Positions 1-9,297 of a DNA stretch of 64,000 bases are shown here, in pieces (positions within the stretch are counted from its first letter, which is position 1; each line of letters begins with the position of its first letter). Both the position numbers and the translations under genes were made by a program. Below the pieces are notes generated by a model, which saw only the letters and a program-made list of their open reading frames with translations, was not told where the DNA came from and did no database searches. Location of the stretch: assembly GCA_008690995.1 (NCBI GenBank), contig VRMN01000009.1:62001-126000 (forward strand), in the 5' to 3' direction. The DNA comes from Porphyridium purpureum (Eukaryota; Rhodophyta; Bangiophyceae; Porphyridiales; Porphyridiaceae).

Positions 1-446
1 TCACTGCGTGCCACCGCTGTTCACAAGCGGGAGAAAATTTAAAGAAATCTCGCGCGGTCCTAGGATGAAGACTCGTGTCGCGAATGTGCAAGGACGCGGA
101 CGTCATTCCGCGCGTCCGAGACTTGGGTTTGGAGGTGGATGCGGCAGAGCAAACAGACTGACGCCATGCTCGCACAGCACGCACATGTGGGAGAAAGAGC
201 TTGTGTGGTGCTCGTTGGCGTCGATGCACCGCTCCTGTCCGAAGCAAGACCGCTTCGAAACGTGTGTGACTTTTGCGCACGGGCGAAAATCGAGCTGGTG
301 GCTCGCACAGGCAGACGAACCTGCTGGTAAAAGTCATGACTTGCACTGGCTAAGGTTTGATTTGTTCTGTTTTATTCGCTTCTTGCTTTAATACGAGCCG
401 TGCCTATGGGCAGGTCTCGTTACACACGCATCTCTTGGGGGTCGTC
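1..446. other. Left-edge intergenic stretch, no gene recognised
   Basis: Short open frames occur on both strands, but none resembles a known family and all overlap each other. The stretch lies past the 3' end of the minus-strand citrate synthase gene, so it probably holds that gene's 3' region and the flank of a gene outside the window. Confidence 0.5.
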
Positions 447-1895
447 TTACTTGTTCGCAAAATGGTTCTTGATCCATCCGGTGGTGACACTCTTTGGACG
501 TTCTAGCGGCAGCATGAGCGCGCGGTCCCACACGAGCGACGCGCAGGTGCCCATAGCGCGCGAAACCCCGAAAAGAACCGTGTAGTAGCTCTGTTCGGTC
601 AGCCCATAGTACTGCAGCAGGACGCCCGAGTGCGCGTCCACGTTCGGGTACGGGTTCTTCACCTTTCCTTGCTCTGTTAGGACCTTGGGCACCACTTCGT
701 ACAATAGGCTCACCAGTTTGAACATTTCGTCATCCGGAAGGTGCTTGAGCGCGAATTCACGCTGGCACATGTATCGCGGGTCGGTCTTACGCAGCACTGC
801 GTGGCCAAAGCCCGGAATGACCTTGCCCGAATTCAGAGTATCCCAGCAGATCTTGGTCAAGTTTTCCTCGTTCATGGGCAGATCACCCAATGCCTTGCGC
901 ATGCCAATCAACCAGTTGAGCACTTCCTGGTTTGCCAGGCCATGTAGAGGACCGGCCAAGCCGCACATCCCGGCGGCCACCGAGTAGTAAGCATCCGACA
1001 GCGCGGAGCCTACCAACCGGACCGTGTGTGCCGACACATTCCCGCCCTCGTGATCTGAGTGGATGCATAGGTAGAGGCGCATCAGATCGGCAAAGCTGGG
1101 TGAGTCAAATCCCATCATATGCGCATAGTTGGCCGACAGGTCCAGCTCGCCCGCCTTGCTTGGGATGTATTTGCCACCCTTGAACGTCTTGCGGTAAACA
1201 CGCGCGGCAACCTCGGGCATGCGCGCAATCAAGTTCAGCGCGTCTTCCAGCGTGTGCTCCCAATAGAGGTTCTTGGTCGTGCCCTTGGCATACTCGCGCG
1301 CCATCAACGAGTCCTGCTGCAGCGCCAACAGGCCCGTTGTGAGCTGCGACATGGGGTGCAGGCCGGCGGGGGTCGCGTCCAAGACATCTGTGACGCCGGC
1401 CGGCAGCTTGGAGCGCGCGGCGAGATCCTGCTGCAGCGACTCGATCTGCGCCGTGGTCGGGATGTCACCCGTGAGGAGCAGCCAGAACAGCGCTTCTGGC
1501 AGCGGCTCGAGACCGCCAGGAGCGCGCGGAAGCAGTTCCTGGCACTCTGGGATGGTGTACCCTCGGAAGCGGATCCCTTCTTCCGAGTCGAGCAGCGACG
1601 TCTCGTAGGTCATGGCCTTGACGGATCGCATTCCGCCGTACGCCTGCGTGACCGTGCACGTGCCAAGCACCTGATCGCCAAACTTTTCCTTGATTTCCTT
1701 GATGTCTGCCGTCATGGCGGGCACCTTTGCTGCAAACGCTGCCTTGAGATCCTGCTCCGCCGCGGACGCCGCAAACCATCGCGCCGAGGCAATGGGTCCC
1801 GCTCGCGCCGCTGCGAGTGACGAAGTCACCATCGGCACATACTGCCTGGCCGCCGCAGCGCGCACCGCGTGCCGTGCAAACGCGATCATCGTCAC
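447..1895 (-). CDS. Citrate synthase, mitochondrial
   Basis: Condenses acetyl-CoA with oxaloacetate to citrate, the entry step of the TCA cycle in the mitochondrial matrix. The 482-residue frame matches the animal/plant mitochondrial type from end to end. The catalytic triad is visible as His290 in GGNVSAH, His365 in [10 protein letters not shown] and Asp420 in PNVDAHSG, matching the pig-enzyme His274, His320 and Asp375. The first ~47 residues are rich in Ala and Arg with no acidic residue, as expected of a mitochondrial presequence, which supports the first Met as start. The C-terminus (HFANK) is not a peroxisomal PTS1. No intron is needed. It lies on the same strand as the next gene but about 800 bp away, so it is an independent unit. 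Confidence 0.97.
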   Translation of the reverse strand: MTMIAFARHAVRAAAARQYVPMVTSSLAAARAGPIASARWFAASAAEQDLKAAFAAKVPAMTADIKEIKEKFGDQVLGTCTVTQAYGGMRSVKAMTYETSLLDSEEGIRFRGYTIPECQELLPRAPGGLEPLPEALFWLLLTGDIPTTAQIESLQQDLAARSKLPAGVTDVLDATPAGLHPMSQLTTGLLALQQDSLMAREYAKGTTKNLYWEHTLEDALNLIARMPEVAARVYRKTFKGGKYIPSKAGELDLSANYAHMMGFDSPSFADLMRLYLCIHSDHEGGNVSAHTVRLVGSALSDAYYSVAAGMCGLAGPLHGLANQEVLNWLIGMRKALGDLPMNEENLTKICWDTLNSGKVIPGFGHAVLRKTDPRYMCQREFALKHLPDDEMFKLVSLLYEVVPKVLTEQGKVKNPYPNVDAHSGVLLQYYGLTEQSYYTVLFGVSRAMGTCASLVWDRALMLPLERPKSVTTGWIKNHFANK

Positions 1896-2692
1896 CCACC
1901 CGCCGATCCCAGCAGATGCCCTCTCGAATCGTCCTCCGCCAAGCTAATATCCAAGCCTCGTCGCCGAGTCGCACTCCGCTCCCGTGCCTTCCACGTGAAC
2001 ACAGCCGATATCAACGCCGGCCTCTCACACGCGCTTCCCCACCCCCTTTCTGCCGCTTTCCTGCTCCTTCACGTGTGCGGTTCGCATTTTCCGTCCCAAC
2101 GTGCGACCATTTTTAAGCCTTTTTTTAATGTTCCGTTTCTGTTTCTGCCGCGCCGTTCTACGGCCAAGCTTGCCTTTCCGCCGTCGTCCATAAGAACAAG
2201 CCACTTTCGAGGCAGATTGGATGCCATGAACGGCAAACCGTCCACCACAAAGGTGCGCGTCTGGCTCTTCACTCCGGCGCGATAGGTCGTCAATCGTCGT
2301 TGACCGGCGGAGCCGACAAGGACTACGGAGACACCTACCGCAAGCTAGCTCGTACGACATTTATCTTTCGCAAACAGCGCTGGTGAAGAAGTATATTCAT
2401 GTGCGATGTGAGAGAGCAGGCAAGCGCTTCTGCGTCTGTCCACAGTGCGTCATCGCCGATGGCTTCAGATGATGCGCATTGTCGTCGCCCCATCCAGTCG
2501 GAGTCAATGAGGCACGCGCAAGTCGCCCAGCGCAACAGGCGCGCCCGCCACCAGCTTGGCTGCCGCCTGAATCAGTGTACCGAGGCGCTGAACACCCGTG
2601 CGACAAATCGGGAAGGTACAGTGTGAACCCTTGCATCAGGTACAGTGCGAGCATGGATGCGCGGCAATGTTGATATGAAAACGACCTCGTTT
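1896..2692. other. Intergenic: citrate synthase upstream region and 3' flank of the CCCH gene
   Basis: No convincing coding frame. Two copies of GTACAGT (2616 and 2640) and another GTAC (about 2577) lie within 120 bp past the stop of the CCCH gene. The first 200 bp contain the pyrimidine-rich, probably 5'-leader, sequence of citrate synthase. Confidence 0.5.
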
Positions 2693-3994
2693 TCATCGAA
2701 AGTCCGCAAACAGCAGCACGTTGCGGCCTTCGAAGGGCAGCGTGGTGGCTTGGATGGCCGCATGTTTCGCCTGCAGGTAGGGCACAAGCTGCTCGTACGA
2801 CTTGACGTGCTCGCCGCTGGGCGTGCGCCGGTCAGGGAACTCCTTGGAGTACGTGCAGCACGGAAGCACCGCAAACGGCTTGCGCAGCAAAATCGCCGCG
2901 TCGATAATCGCGCCGGCGGCTTGGTCGGGATGCAGCCCGACAAGCACGGATGCGTCCGCGACCAGCTCGCACGCCGAGTGAAAGTCTGTCACGTCTGGTC
3001 GCGCAAGTAGCTCAGCTCGCGATGGCAGCGCTGGCGCTGATTCGTGTCGTGAGAGACCCTGCGCAGTCCATTCGATCATGGTCGCCTCTGCGACACTCGC
3101 GTAGTAGTCACGCTCGCGCGTGCTCGCATCCGTGTGCGCGTCGTACAGCCACGGCCCGAAAAACACGCGGACGTTGGCTGGAGCCACGGGCTGCCGCCCC
3201 TCCACGCGCGGCTCGTCGTTGAGCTCCTCACGCAGAGACGAAACGGACGGATTGTGGTAGTGATTGCGGTTCCACTTGCGCACGTAGCGGCCCACATTAG
3301 GGACGCGCGGATCCACCACTGTCGTTCCAATGCGGTTTAGATTCACTAGCTCAAAACCAAGCTCGCCCTTGCCTCCGGCTACGTCTACCACACCAGAGCC
3401 GCTGCGGAGTCGTTCGCGCCCGAGCCACTGAATTAGCCAGTATCGCAGCGCCGTCGCTCGATGCAGGTTGCGCACAAGCTTGCGCCCGCATGGTCGGCGC
3501 TCAATTTGACGCAGCGGCAGGGAGAGCGCGGGATCGGCGGACCCACCCGCGGCCGCAGCCGACAGTCGCTCGAGCTCTATGCGCTCCTGCTCGGACGCGT
3601 GATGGAATTTGCACGCATCTCCGAGACAGCAGCGACGCTTGAGCAGCCAATGCTTACATTGGGGACGCTCGGTATCTCGCGTCAAAACGCGGATCCGCTG
3701 CGCCCTGAGCGCGTTTTCGGCTCGGAGCGCCTCCACTTGCGCTCGAAATTCGCACAGTTCAGCCCCTGGTGGGTGCGCGTATCTGCACCAACTTCCGCTT
3801 GTCCCTTGGCCGCCTTCATGTTCTCTCTGCTCCTTCTGCAACCAGCACTCGCCGTGAAGCACATATGCTCGACACACGGGCTCCGACCGCAAGCGGTTCA
3901 GCTGCGTAATCAATCTAACATCTTTTGGCCCGTGCGGTAGCGGCTCCATGTGCGCACCGGTCGCCGTCGCCAGCGTCTCTTCAATGGATACCAT
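2693..3994 (-). CDS. CCCH zinc-finger protein with SAM-methyltransferase-like domain
   Basis: 433 residues. Two CCCH fingers are visible. The first is C41-x8-C50, a long insertion, then C70-x3-H74. The second is canonical C113-x8-C122-x5-C128-x3-H132. Downstream, VVDVAGGKGELGFE (about 202-215) looks like motif I of a Rossmann-type methyltransferase, followed by VVDPR. Further on are GLHPDQAAGAI, PCCTYSKEF and LPFEGRN, which I associate with an RNA-methyltransferase-like domain found in fungi and protists. Role is inferred only: CCCH fingers usually bind RNA, so an RNA methyltransferase or RNA-binding protein is likely. No transit peptide is obvious, so cytosol or nucleus is expected. The substrate cannot be named from sequence. 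Confidence 0.75.
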   Translation of the reverse strand: MVSIEETLATATGAHMEPLPHGPKDVRLITQLNRLRSEPVCRAYVLHGECWLQKEQREHEGGQGTSGSWCRYAHPPGAELCEFRAQVEALRAENALRAQRIRVLTRDTERPQCKHWLLKRRCCLGDACKFHHASEQERIELERLSAAAAGGSADPALSLPLRQIERRPCGRKLVRNLHRATALRYWLIQWLGRERLRSGSGVVDVAGGKGELGFELVNLNRIGTTVVDPRVPNVGRYVRKWNRNHYHNPSVSSLREELNDEPRVEGRQPVAPANVRVFFGPWLYDAHTDASTRERDYYASVAEATMIEWTAQGLSRHESAPALPSRAELLARPDVTDFHSACELVADASVLVGLHPDQAAGAIIDAAILLRKPFAVLPCCTYSKEFPDRRTPSGEHVKSYEQLVPYLQAKHAAIQATTLPFEGRNVLLFADFR

Positions 3995-5458
3995 GCTGAA
4001 TGCGACGCCGCCTACGGATTTAGGCCACTCGACAAGTAGACACGGGGCGGGTCACAGGAGCACCTTGTCAGATGGGCAGCGTTGCTTCATGCGCATGACT
4101 TCCTTGCTGGTGGTCCAGAGATTCAAACTGGCTTCCGAAAGACTCCTTGTCCATCGTCACTCGGCCTGAACAGCAAAAGTGGTCGATGGCGTGGTCGTGG
4201 ACGCATACGTATTTGTTGGGCATCACGATCCCACCTCTCATGCTGCAGTCCAGGTAGGCGGCAGCAATGCAACCATGTGATGTTCGGACCGCTGGGCATC
4301 TCTGACGAGTATCGCAGCTGCGATACGCACAACTGTCTCAATGTGGCGTTTCGGGAGATGGGCTTTCCCAGCAACTGTTTTACTTCAGGCGCTCGACCCT
4401 ACGCAAGGCACGAAGATGATGGCTTGGAGACAAGCAGGCAGAAATCATTGCTGCTCGAGACCAGGACACCGAGAATAAGATGTAGGGTCACGCCCATGCT
4501 GGACGGTTATCCGCTCGACCTGGCCCTAGCCCGCCTACTGGAAGGCTACATAGTCCCGAAGAGCCTTGTATGCGTACCCGGATGGGTTCGTTCTAGGCAG
4601 GCGCCAAGTTGACCGCTCCGCTTCCAGCTCCGTCACATCCCTGGTGTCTTTCACGGCCCTCATCAGCTCAAACCCAAATGTACATGCATACGTTTTGGTA
4701 CGAAGTGGTCGACCTTTTCTAATTCTGAATCACTTTCAGCGATGGCCAGCACCGCAGCCGGCGTGACGCAGTGACATGACACCGTAGGAATAAAAAGCAC
4801 CCAAAACCATTTCTGCTCTTTCGCGTTTCCATGATTTTCCATCATCCGTTTCGAGCATTCTGTAGAGGAGCCGCAGGCTGCGTATCACCTCGAGCATTAG
4901 AGGCCCGCTGACGATGCGAAAAAAAGGCGCATCAACGTTTGCTCTTCTTTCCGGCTCCTCGCTCTTTTTGACTGCGAAACATGCAACCTTTTCCATTTCG
5001 CCTGTCCCGTTCGAACAACCGGAAAATCCCACACCAAGCCAATTCGCGACACATAGACCCTTCCATCCACACCGCGCGGAGTGACCAGTCGCGGGATGCC
5101 TATCTGAGGTCCTGAAGTCCATCCGGAACGATGTAGCCGCGCACTTGAAGAATAACGCACCCATTCGGCACTGAGTAGCGCACCTTCGGTAGTTAGCGAC
5201 ACGAGCATGCCCCGCAAGTTCCTCCACGCATGCTCGCGGTAGCTCCGCTGCTCTTACATGTCCAAGATGCACCGAACCGACGCCACGTGGCTGCACATGA
5301 CGCAGCAGCACAGCGACCAGGCCGGATTCTCCTTGGGCACAGCTGCGCCAGTCGCAGATGCTGCGGCTGCCTTCGCCGCTTGAGCAAGTTGCTGAAGACA
5401 CAAACTGTACTTCGAGCTGTACCGAACCTTCGAATCTGGTGATTCGCAACCAGAACAG
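3995..5458. other. Gene-free stretch with weak frames
   Basis: About 1.4 kb between the CCCH gene start and the first Tc1 element. Frames of 176 residues (+, 4082-4612) and 245 residues (-, 4736-5473) exist but have irregular composition, and the minus one runs into the transposon end. A Cys-rich piece near 4230-4350 faintly recalls a thrombospondin type 1 repeat, not enough to call. ACTGTAC/GTAC words occur at about 5406, 5418 and 5457. Confidence 0.4.
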
Positions 5459-5460
5459 TA

Positions 5461-7009
5461 CAGTCCTGGCCAAGTTAGTTGTCCCACAGGATTAAATGAA
5501 GTTTTTTGTGAATAACCCAGCTTTTCGACTAGGTTGTCGTCTGTTTTGATGGCACGAAAAGAATCAGCGGCACGGAAAATGGGTAGGGGCGTCCTAAGGT
5601 ATCGTAGAACAAAACGACAGGTGTGAGAAGTGCCGAAAAAGAGAAAAACAATAAAACAGGTTGATGAGGACAAACACGCTTATGAGAAGAGATTTAACTG
5701 TCGTAACGAAACTAGTACTTGGTTTGACGGCCACCGGCGTCGATGCAAGCTTGCAGGCGACGGGGCATGCTCTCGAAAAGTGCCTCAACATACTTTGGCG
5801 CTTCCGTTCGCCAGCAGTCATAGATAACTGGAAGCATGTCATCGAGGCGCATAAACTGGCGTCTTTGCCAATGCACACGGCGAGAAACGATCGCCCACAG
5901 ATTCTCAACTGGATTCAAGTCCGGCGACCGCGCTGGCCAATCAAGTAGTGCGATTCCGACCGTGTCAAACAGCTCGCGCGTGCTCAGCGCTGCATGTCCG
6001 GGCGCATTATCTTGCTGAAATATGAATGGACAATCCGGCTGATCAAGGCGCCAGGGCAGTTCCAGTGCCCAGGGCACCATGACGTTCAGCATAACCTGCC
6101 GATATCGCTCGGCATTCTGCGAGCCTTGAACACGATGCAACGTACTCAGTCCGTGCCACAACATGGTACCCCAAAACATCGCGGATCCTCCGCCACTGTG
6201 GCGACGCATGGTTGGCGCGGGCTCAGGGCCTCGCGTGCGCTGATAAGTCTTGTTGTACCCGTGCGGCCCGTCCAGCCGAAAGATCTTTTTATCCGAGAAG
6301 ATGACATTCTTCCAAAACGATAGCGGCTTGTGGACGTATTCTCGAGCAAATGCAAGCCGCTTGACTCGGTTCTTTTCCGAAATGAAGAACTTTCGCCTCT
6401 GCGCGATAATACGAACCTCTGGTGATCTCTGCAGGATACGACGAACAGTTCTCGCACTGCACGCAAGCTGCAGCTCCGTCACTGCCTGTGCAGACGTCAA
6501 CCTATCCGTAATGACGTGCCGAATCAGGCGACGCTCCAATTTCGGCGATATTGTCCGCGCCGGTCCGGGCTTCTTGAAAACCCTTTTCTCGCCTCGATTC
6601 TTCAGAAATCGCTCCACAGTCTTGTACGATGGTCGGGTCTTGTCTGGTCGCGGACGAAGGCGTGCTGCAATGGCCCGCGGCGTCAGACAGAGCCGGTGCA
6701 GAGCGTCAATCTGGCCTTTCTCAAAGTCGGAGAGCCGTGGTGCCATATTTCCGATGCTTGCGGTTGCTGGACTTGGTCGCGATCGTATGCCCGAGTGCAG
6801 TAGATGCGTTAGTCTTCTTTCACATGTCTTGAAACCCTTCATGGCCTCATGGGGTCCCGCAAAAGCGCGCGCTTACCCCTGACCTGAGGAACAAAAATAT
6901 GTTAAAAAAGGTATAAACATTGATTTCATATGAAAACGCTCGTTTTTACTATAAAACTGGAGTTCAGACCTTGAAATTGCACCTGGGACAACCATCTTGG
7001 CCAGGAGTG
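5461..7009 (-). mobile_element. Tc1/mariner-superfamily DNA transposon (Tc1-type), apparently complete
   Basis: A 1549-bp element bounded by terminal inverted repeats. The left end reads CAGTCCTGGCCAAGTTAGTT, and the right end read in reverse is CACTCCTGGCCAAGATGGTT, then GTCCCA in both; a few mismatches occur in about 26 bp. Each end is flanked by TA (5459-5460 and 7010-7011), the target duplication of this superfamily. The single gene inside is on the minus strand. The TIR divergence and the otherwise open transposase frame suggest a fairly recent but not brand-new copy. Confidence 0.9.
5712..6746 (-). CDS. Tc1-type DDE transposase
   Basis: 345 residues from the Met of MAPRLSDFEKG. The frame extends upstream to 6842, but this start gives the usual Tc1 length and places the paired helix-turn-helix region (LSDFEKGQ..., then SYKTVERFLKN) at the N-terminus. 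The catalytic triad is intact: first Asp in VIFSDKKIF, second in FQQDNAPGH, and Glu in SPDLNPVENLW. There are exactly 34 residues between the last two, so it is DD34E. The C-terminus ends GGRQTKY, the usual Tc1 ending. It probably cuts and pastes the surrounding element at TA sites in the nucleus. No break is visible, so it could be active. Confidence 0.93.
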   Translation of the reverse strand: MAPRLSDFEKGQIDALHRLCLTPRAIAARLRPRPDKTRPSYKTVERFLKNRGEKRVFKKPGPARTISPKLERRLIRHVITDRLTSAQAVTELQLACSARTVRRILQRSPEVRIIAQRRKFFISEKNRVKRLAFAREYVHKPLSFWKNVIFSDKKIFRLDGPHGYNKTYQRTRGPEPAPTMRRHSGGGSAMFWGTMLWHGLSTLHRVQGSQNAERYRQVMLNVMVPWALELPWRLDQPDCPFIFQQDNAPGHAALSTRELFDTVGIALLDWPARSPDLNPVENLWAIVSRRVHWQRRQFMRLDDMLPVIYDCWRTEAPKYVEALFESMPRRLQACIDAGGRQTKY

Positions 7010-7042
7010 TAACCCTAAATAACCCTACGTAACCCTAGCATA
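7010..7042 (+). promoter_or_regulatory. Three telomere-like TAACCCTA words (telo-box-like) upstream of the nucleotidase
   Basis: The run contains TAACCCTAAATAACCCTA followed by CGTAACCCTAG, three near-copies of the plant-type telomere unit. It abuts the right end of the Tc1 element and lies about 130-160 bp before the nucleotidase start. In plants AACCCTA telo-boxes are promoter elements. Here the role is inference; it could equally be an interstitial telomeric remnant. Confidence 0.4.
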
Positions 7043-7102
7043 ATCTCGCGAACGTGATGCTGCTGGTTGTGCGAAGGTAGAAAGAGATGTGTGTTGTTGG
7101 TT

Positions 7103-7114
7103 GAGAGAGAGGGA

Positions 7115-7149
<35 letters not shown>

Positions 7150-7165
7150 TGTGTGTATGTGCGTG
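7103..7165 (+). repeat. (GA)n(GT)n microsatellite in the leader of the nucleotidase gene
   Basis: An uninterrupted run of GA dinucleotides passes directly into GT dinucleotides and ends 8 bp before the chosen ATG at 7173. The same architecture is found before the gene at 55010. It reads as RERERE/VCVCV if translated, which is why I exclude it from the protein. Confidence 0.85.
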
Positions 7166-7172
7166 TAGAGGG

Positions 7173-9092
7173 ATGGTGATACTTGCACGCGCGCATCACG
7201 CGGCGGCCTGGGCATTTCATGCGGGAGGGCCGCGTGGGACATTGGGTGCGGCGACTGCGTCGCAGCATGCGTGCTCGTTGCTCGATAGGATGTCGCGCCG
7301 AGCATCGGTGGGGTCCGTCGCGATGGCATTTGCGTCTGGACAAGCGCGTAGTGATCATGCGGGGCGCCGCGTCAAGCCAGTCACAAGACCGCCCGCCGTC
7401 CGAGCGCGCCATAAAAGAGAGCTCCAGGCCACAGGGTCGGGACCAGGCGCGGCCTCAGACCCGGGCCCGGGTGCTGCGAACGGCAGCAGCAGCAGTAGTA
7501 GTACTGTGAGCGCAAGCCATACTCCGTTGGTGGGTGACAAGAGTGGTACTATTCCAGAGGCGTCGACTCCCGGCTACTCAGGGGAGATCTTCTGCAATCG
7601 GAATCTGAATATGGCAAAAGTAGCTGCAGTCGGATTTGACATGGACTACACACTGGCAACGTACAAGGCACAGCCTTTTGAGCTACTTGCCTACGAAGGG
7701 GCTCGAAAGCGGCTGGTGGAAATGGGATATCCGCAGGAGTTGCTCCGTATGAGCGCGTATGATCCGTCGTATTTTTGCCGCGGCTTGGTCGTGGACAAGA
7801 AGCGAGGTAACATCCTCAAAATGGACCGCCATAAGTACGTCAAGATCGCTTACCATGGCTTCCAGGAGCTTAGCAAGGAGGAGCGTGATCTTCTTTACGA
7901 CCCAGCAGTCACGACGTGGTCCACGTTCAGGGAACCGGACTATGCAGTGCTGGACACGCTGTTCTCACTGCCCGACGCGTACCTGTTCTGCGAGCTCATT
8001 GAGCTCAAGAAAAAGTACCCGGAGCAAATTTCAAAAAGCTTTCTAGAGATGTATAGGGACGTCAGAAGGTGTGTGGATATTTCGCACCGCGATGGGTACA
8101 TCAAGCTCAAGGTGGCCGAGGAGCCATCAAAGTATATTATTTATGATCCGAAGCTAATCACAATGCTCCAACGGATTCGCAAGGCCGGGCGCCGGGTCTT
8201 CCTGGTGACCAACTCATTGTACGACTACACAGACGTGGTGATGACCTATTTGGTCACGGGCGGCGATCCCCGCATGTCGCACGTCAACTGGCACGACTTT
8301 TTCGACCTGATTATCGTAGGCGCATGCAAGCCGGGCTTCTTGACTGACCCAAACCTGTCGCTCTATCGCGTGAACCCGCAGGACGGCACGCTGAGCAACA
8401 CAGAAGGGCCAGTTGTGGAGAGTCCCGAAGAGTACTTGCGAGTGGGAAAGATTTTCCAGGGCGGGAACTGGCAGCACTTGCACAATCTACTGCAAGTCAA
8501 GAGCGGAGCCCAGCTTGTGTATGTCGGCGATCACATGTACTCGGATATTCTTCGCTCCAAGCGCGAGCTGGGCTGGCGCACGATACTTGTCATTCCAGAG
8601 CTTGAGCATGAGATTGACGTGATGGTGCGTGAGCGCGCTCGACAGACGATGATCTCACGCCTTACGCGCCTGCGTGACGACCTGGACGGGTGGGTGGACC
8701 GTCTGGAGACCAATAAGCTTGATATTGAGTCCGAGCATCCGGAAGGTTCCAAGGCAATTCAGGAGATCGAGGCTGAGCTTCAGCGAGTCCGGATGGAACT
8801 GTCCGCGTGCAAGCAACGTTTGGTGGAAGTGACAAAGGAATACCATGAGCTCTTCCACCCCATTTGGGGCCAGCTATTCAAAACAGGCTATCAAAACTCA
8901 AGGTTTGCCGAGCAGGTCGAAAACTACGCGTGCCTGTACACAAGCAAGGTCACCAACCTGGCCAGCATGTCGCCAGATCATAATTATCGATGCATGTCTG
9001 ACATGATGCCGCACGATCGTCTTGAGGATAACCCGATCCGGCGCTTGCTAAGGAGCAAAATGGGCTCAGATGGCGACAGAACTAAGCCTTAG
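7173..9092 (+). CDS. HAD-family 5'-nucleotidase (cytosolic IMP/GMP nucleotidase II type)
   Basis: About 639 residues, matching NT5C2/NT5DC proteins over most of their length. HAD motif I is GFDMDYTLATYK, with nucleophile Asp156 and acid/base Asp158. Motif II is VTNSLYDYT (about 345) and motif IV is YVGDHMYSDIL (about 450). The family dephosphorylates purine nucleoside monophosphates, chiefly IMP and GMP. The open frame begins at 7089 but its first 28 codons are a GA/GT microsatellite, so I start at 7173; Met codons at 7290 and 7323 are also possible. The first ~130 residues are low-complexity (Ser, Gly, Pro) and could hide an organelle signal. It is convergent with the AGC kinase, with a 205-bp gap holding AATAAA at 9193. 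Confidence 0.92.
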   Translation: MVILARAHHAAAWAFHAGGPRGTLGAATASQHACSLLDRMSRRASVGSVAMAFASGQARSDHAGRRVKPVTRPPAVRARHKRELQATGSGPGAASDPGPGAANGSSSSSSTVSASHTPLVGDKSGTIPEASTPGYSGEIFCNRNLNMAKVAAVGFDMDYTLATYKAQPFELLAYEGARKRLVEMGYPQELLRMSAYDPSYFCRGLVVDKKRGNILKMDRHKYVKIAYHGFQELSKEERDLLYDPAVTTWSTFREPDYAVLDTLFSLPDAYLFCELIELKKKYPEQISKSFLEMYRDVRRCVDISHRDGYIKLKVAEEPSKYIIYDPKLITMLQRIRKAGRRVFLVTNSLYDYTDVVMTYLVTGGDPRMSHVNWHDFFDLIIVGACKPGFLTDPNLSLYRVNPQDGTLSNTEGPVVESPEEYLRVGKIFQGGNWQHLHNLLQVKSGAQLVYVGDHMYSDILRSKRELGWRTILVIPELEHEIDVMVRERARQTMISRLTRLRDDLDGWVDRLETNKLDIESEHPEGSKAIQEIEAELQRVRMELSACKQRLVEVTKEYHELFHPIWGQLFKTGYQNSRFAEQVENYACLYTSKVTNLASMSPDHNYRCMSDMMPHDRLEDNPIRRLLRSKMGSDGDRTKP

Positions 9093-9297
9093 GCCTCTGT
9101 CGCCGACAGACGTCCGCACTCGCTTTGCAAAGTCCGCGTTTCCGTGCCGTACACAACGGTGTCATTTTCACGAGCCGCGCGACTTGCGTCGAAATAAATG
9201 ATGAGACCATATCCTTACGGACTTTTCTTTTTAAATCAGAAATCATTATACACGCAAATGAACAGGTGAGTGACTGACAAACCTTCCGTCGTCGCCA

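Noticed and set aside
1119-1820. 233-residue + frame opposite citrate synthase
   Set aside because: Pure shadow of a conserved gene on the other strand.
4082-4612. A 176-residue + frame with a Cys-rich stretch recalling a thrombospondin type 1 repeat
   Set aside because: Only a few cysteines fit, the key tryptophans are missing and the rest of the frame is irregular; chance or a very old remnant.
4736-5473. A 245-residue minus-strand frame
   Set aside because: No family resemblance, odd composition, and its start overlaps the transposon terminus.
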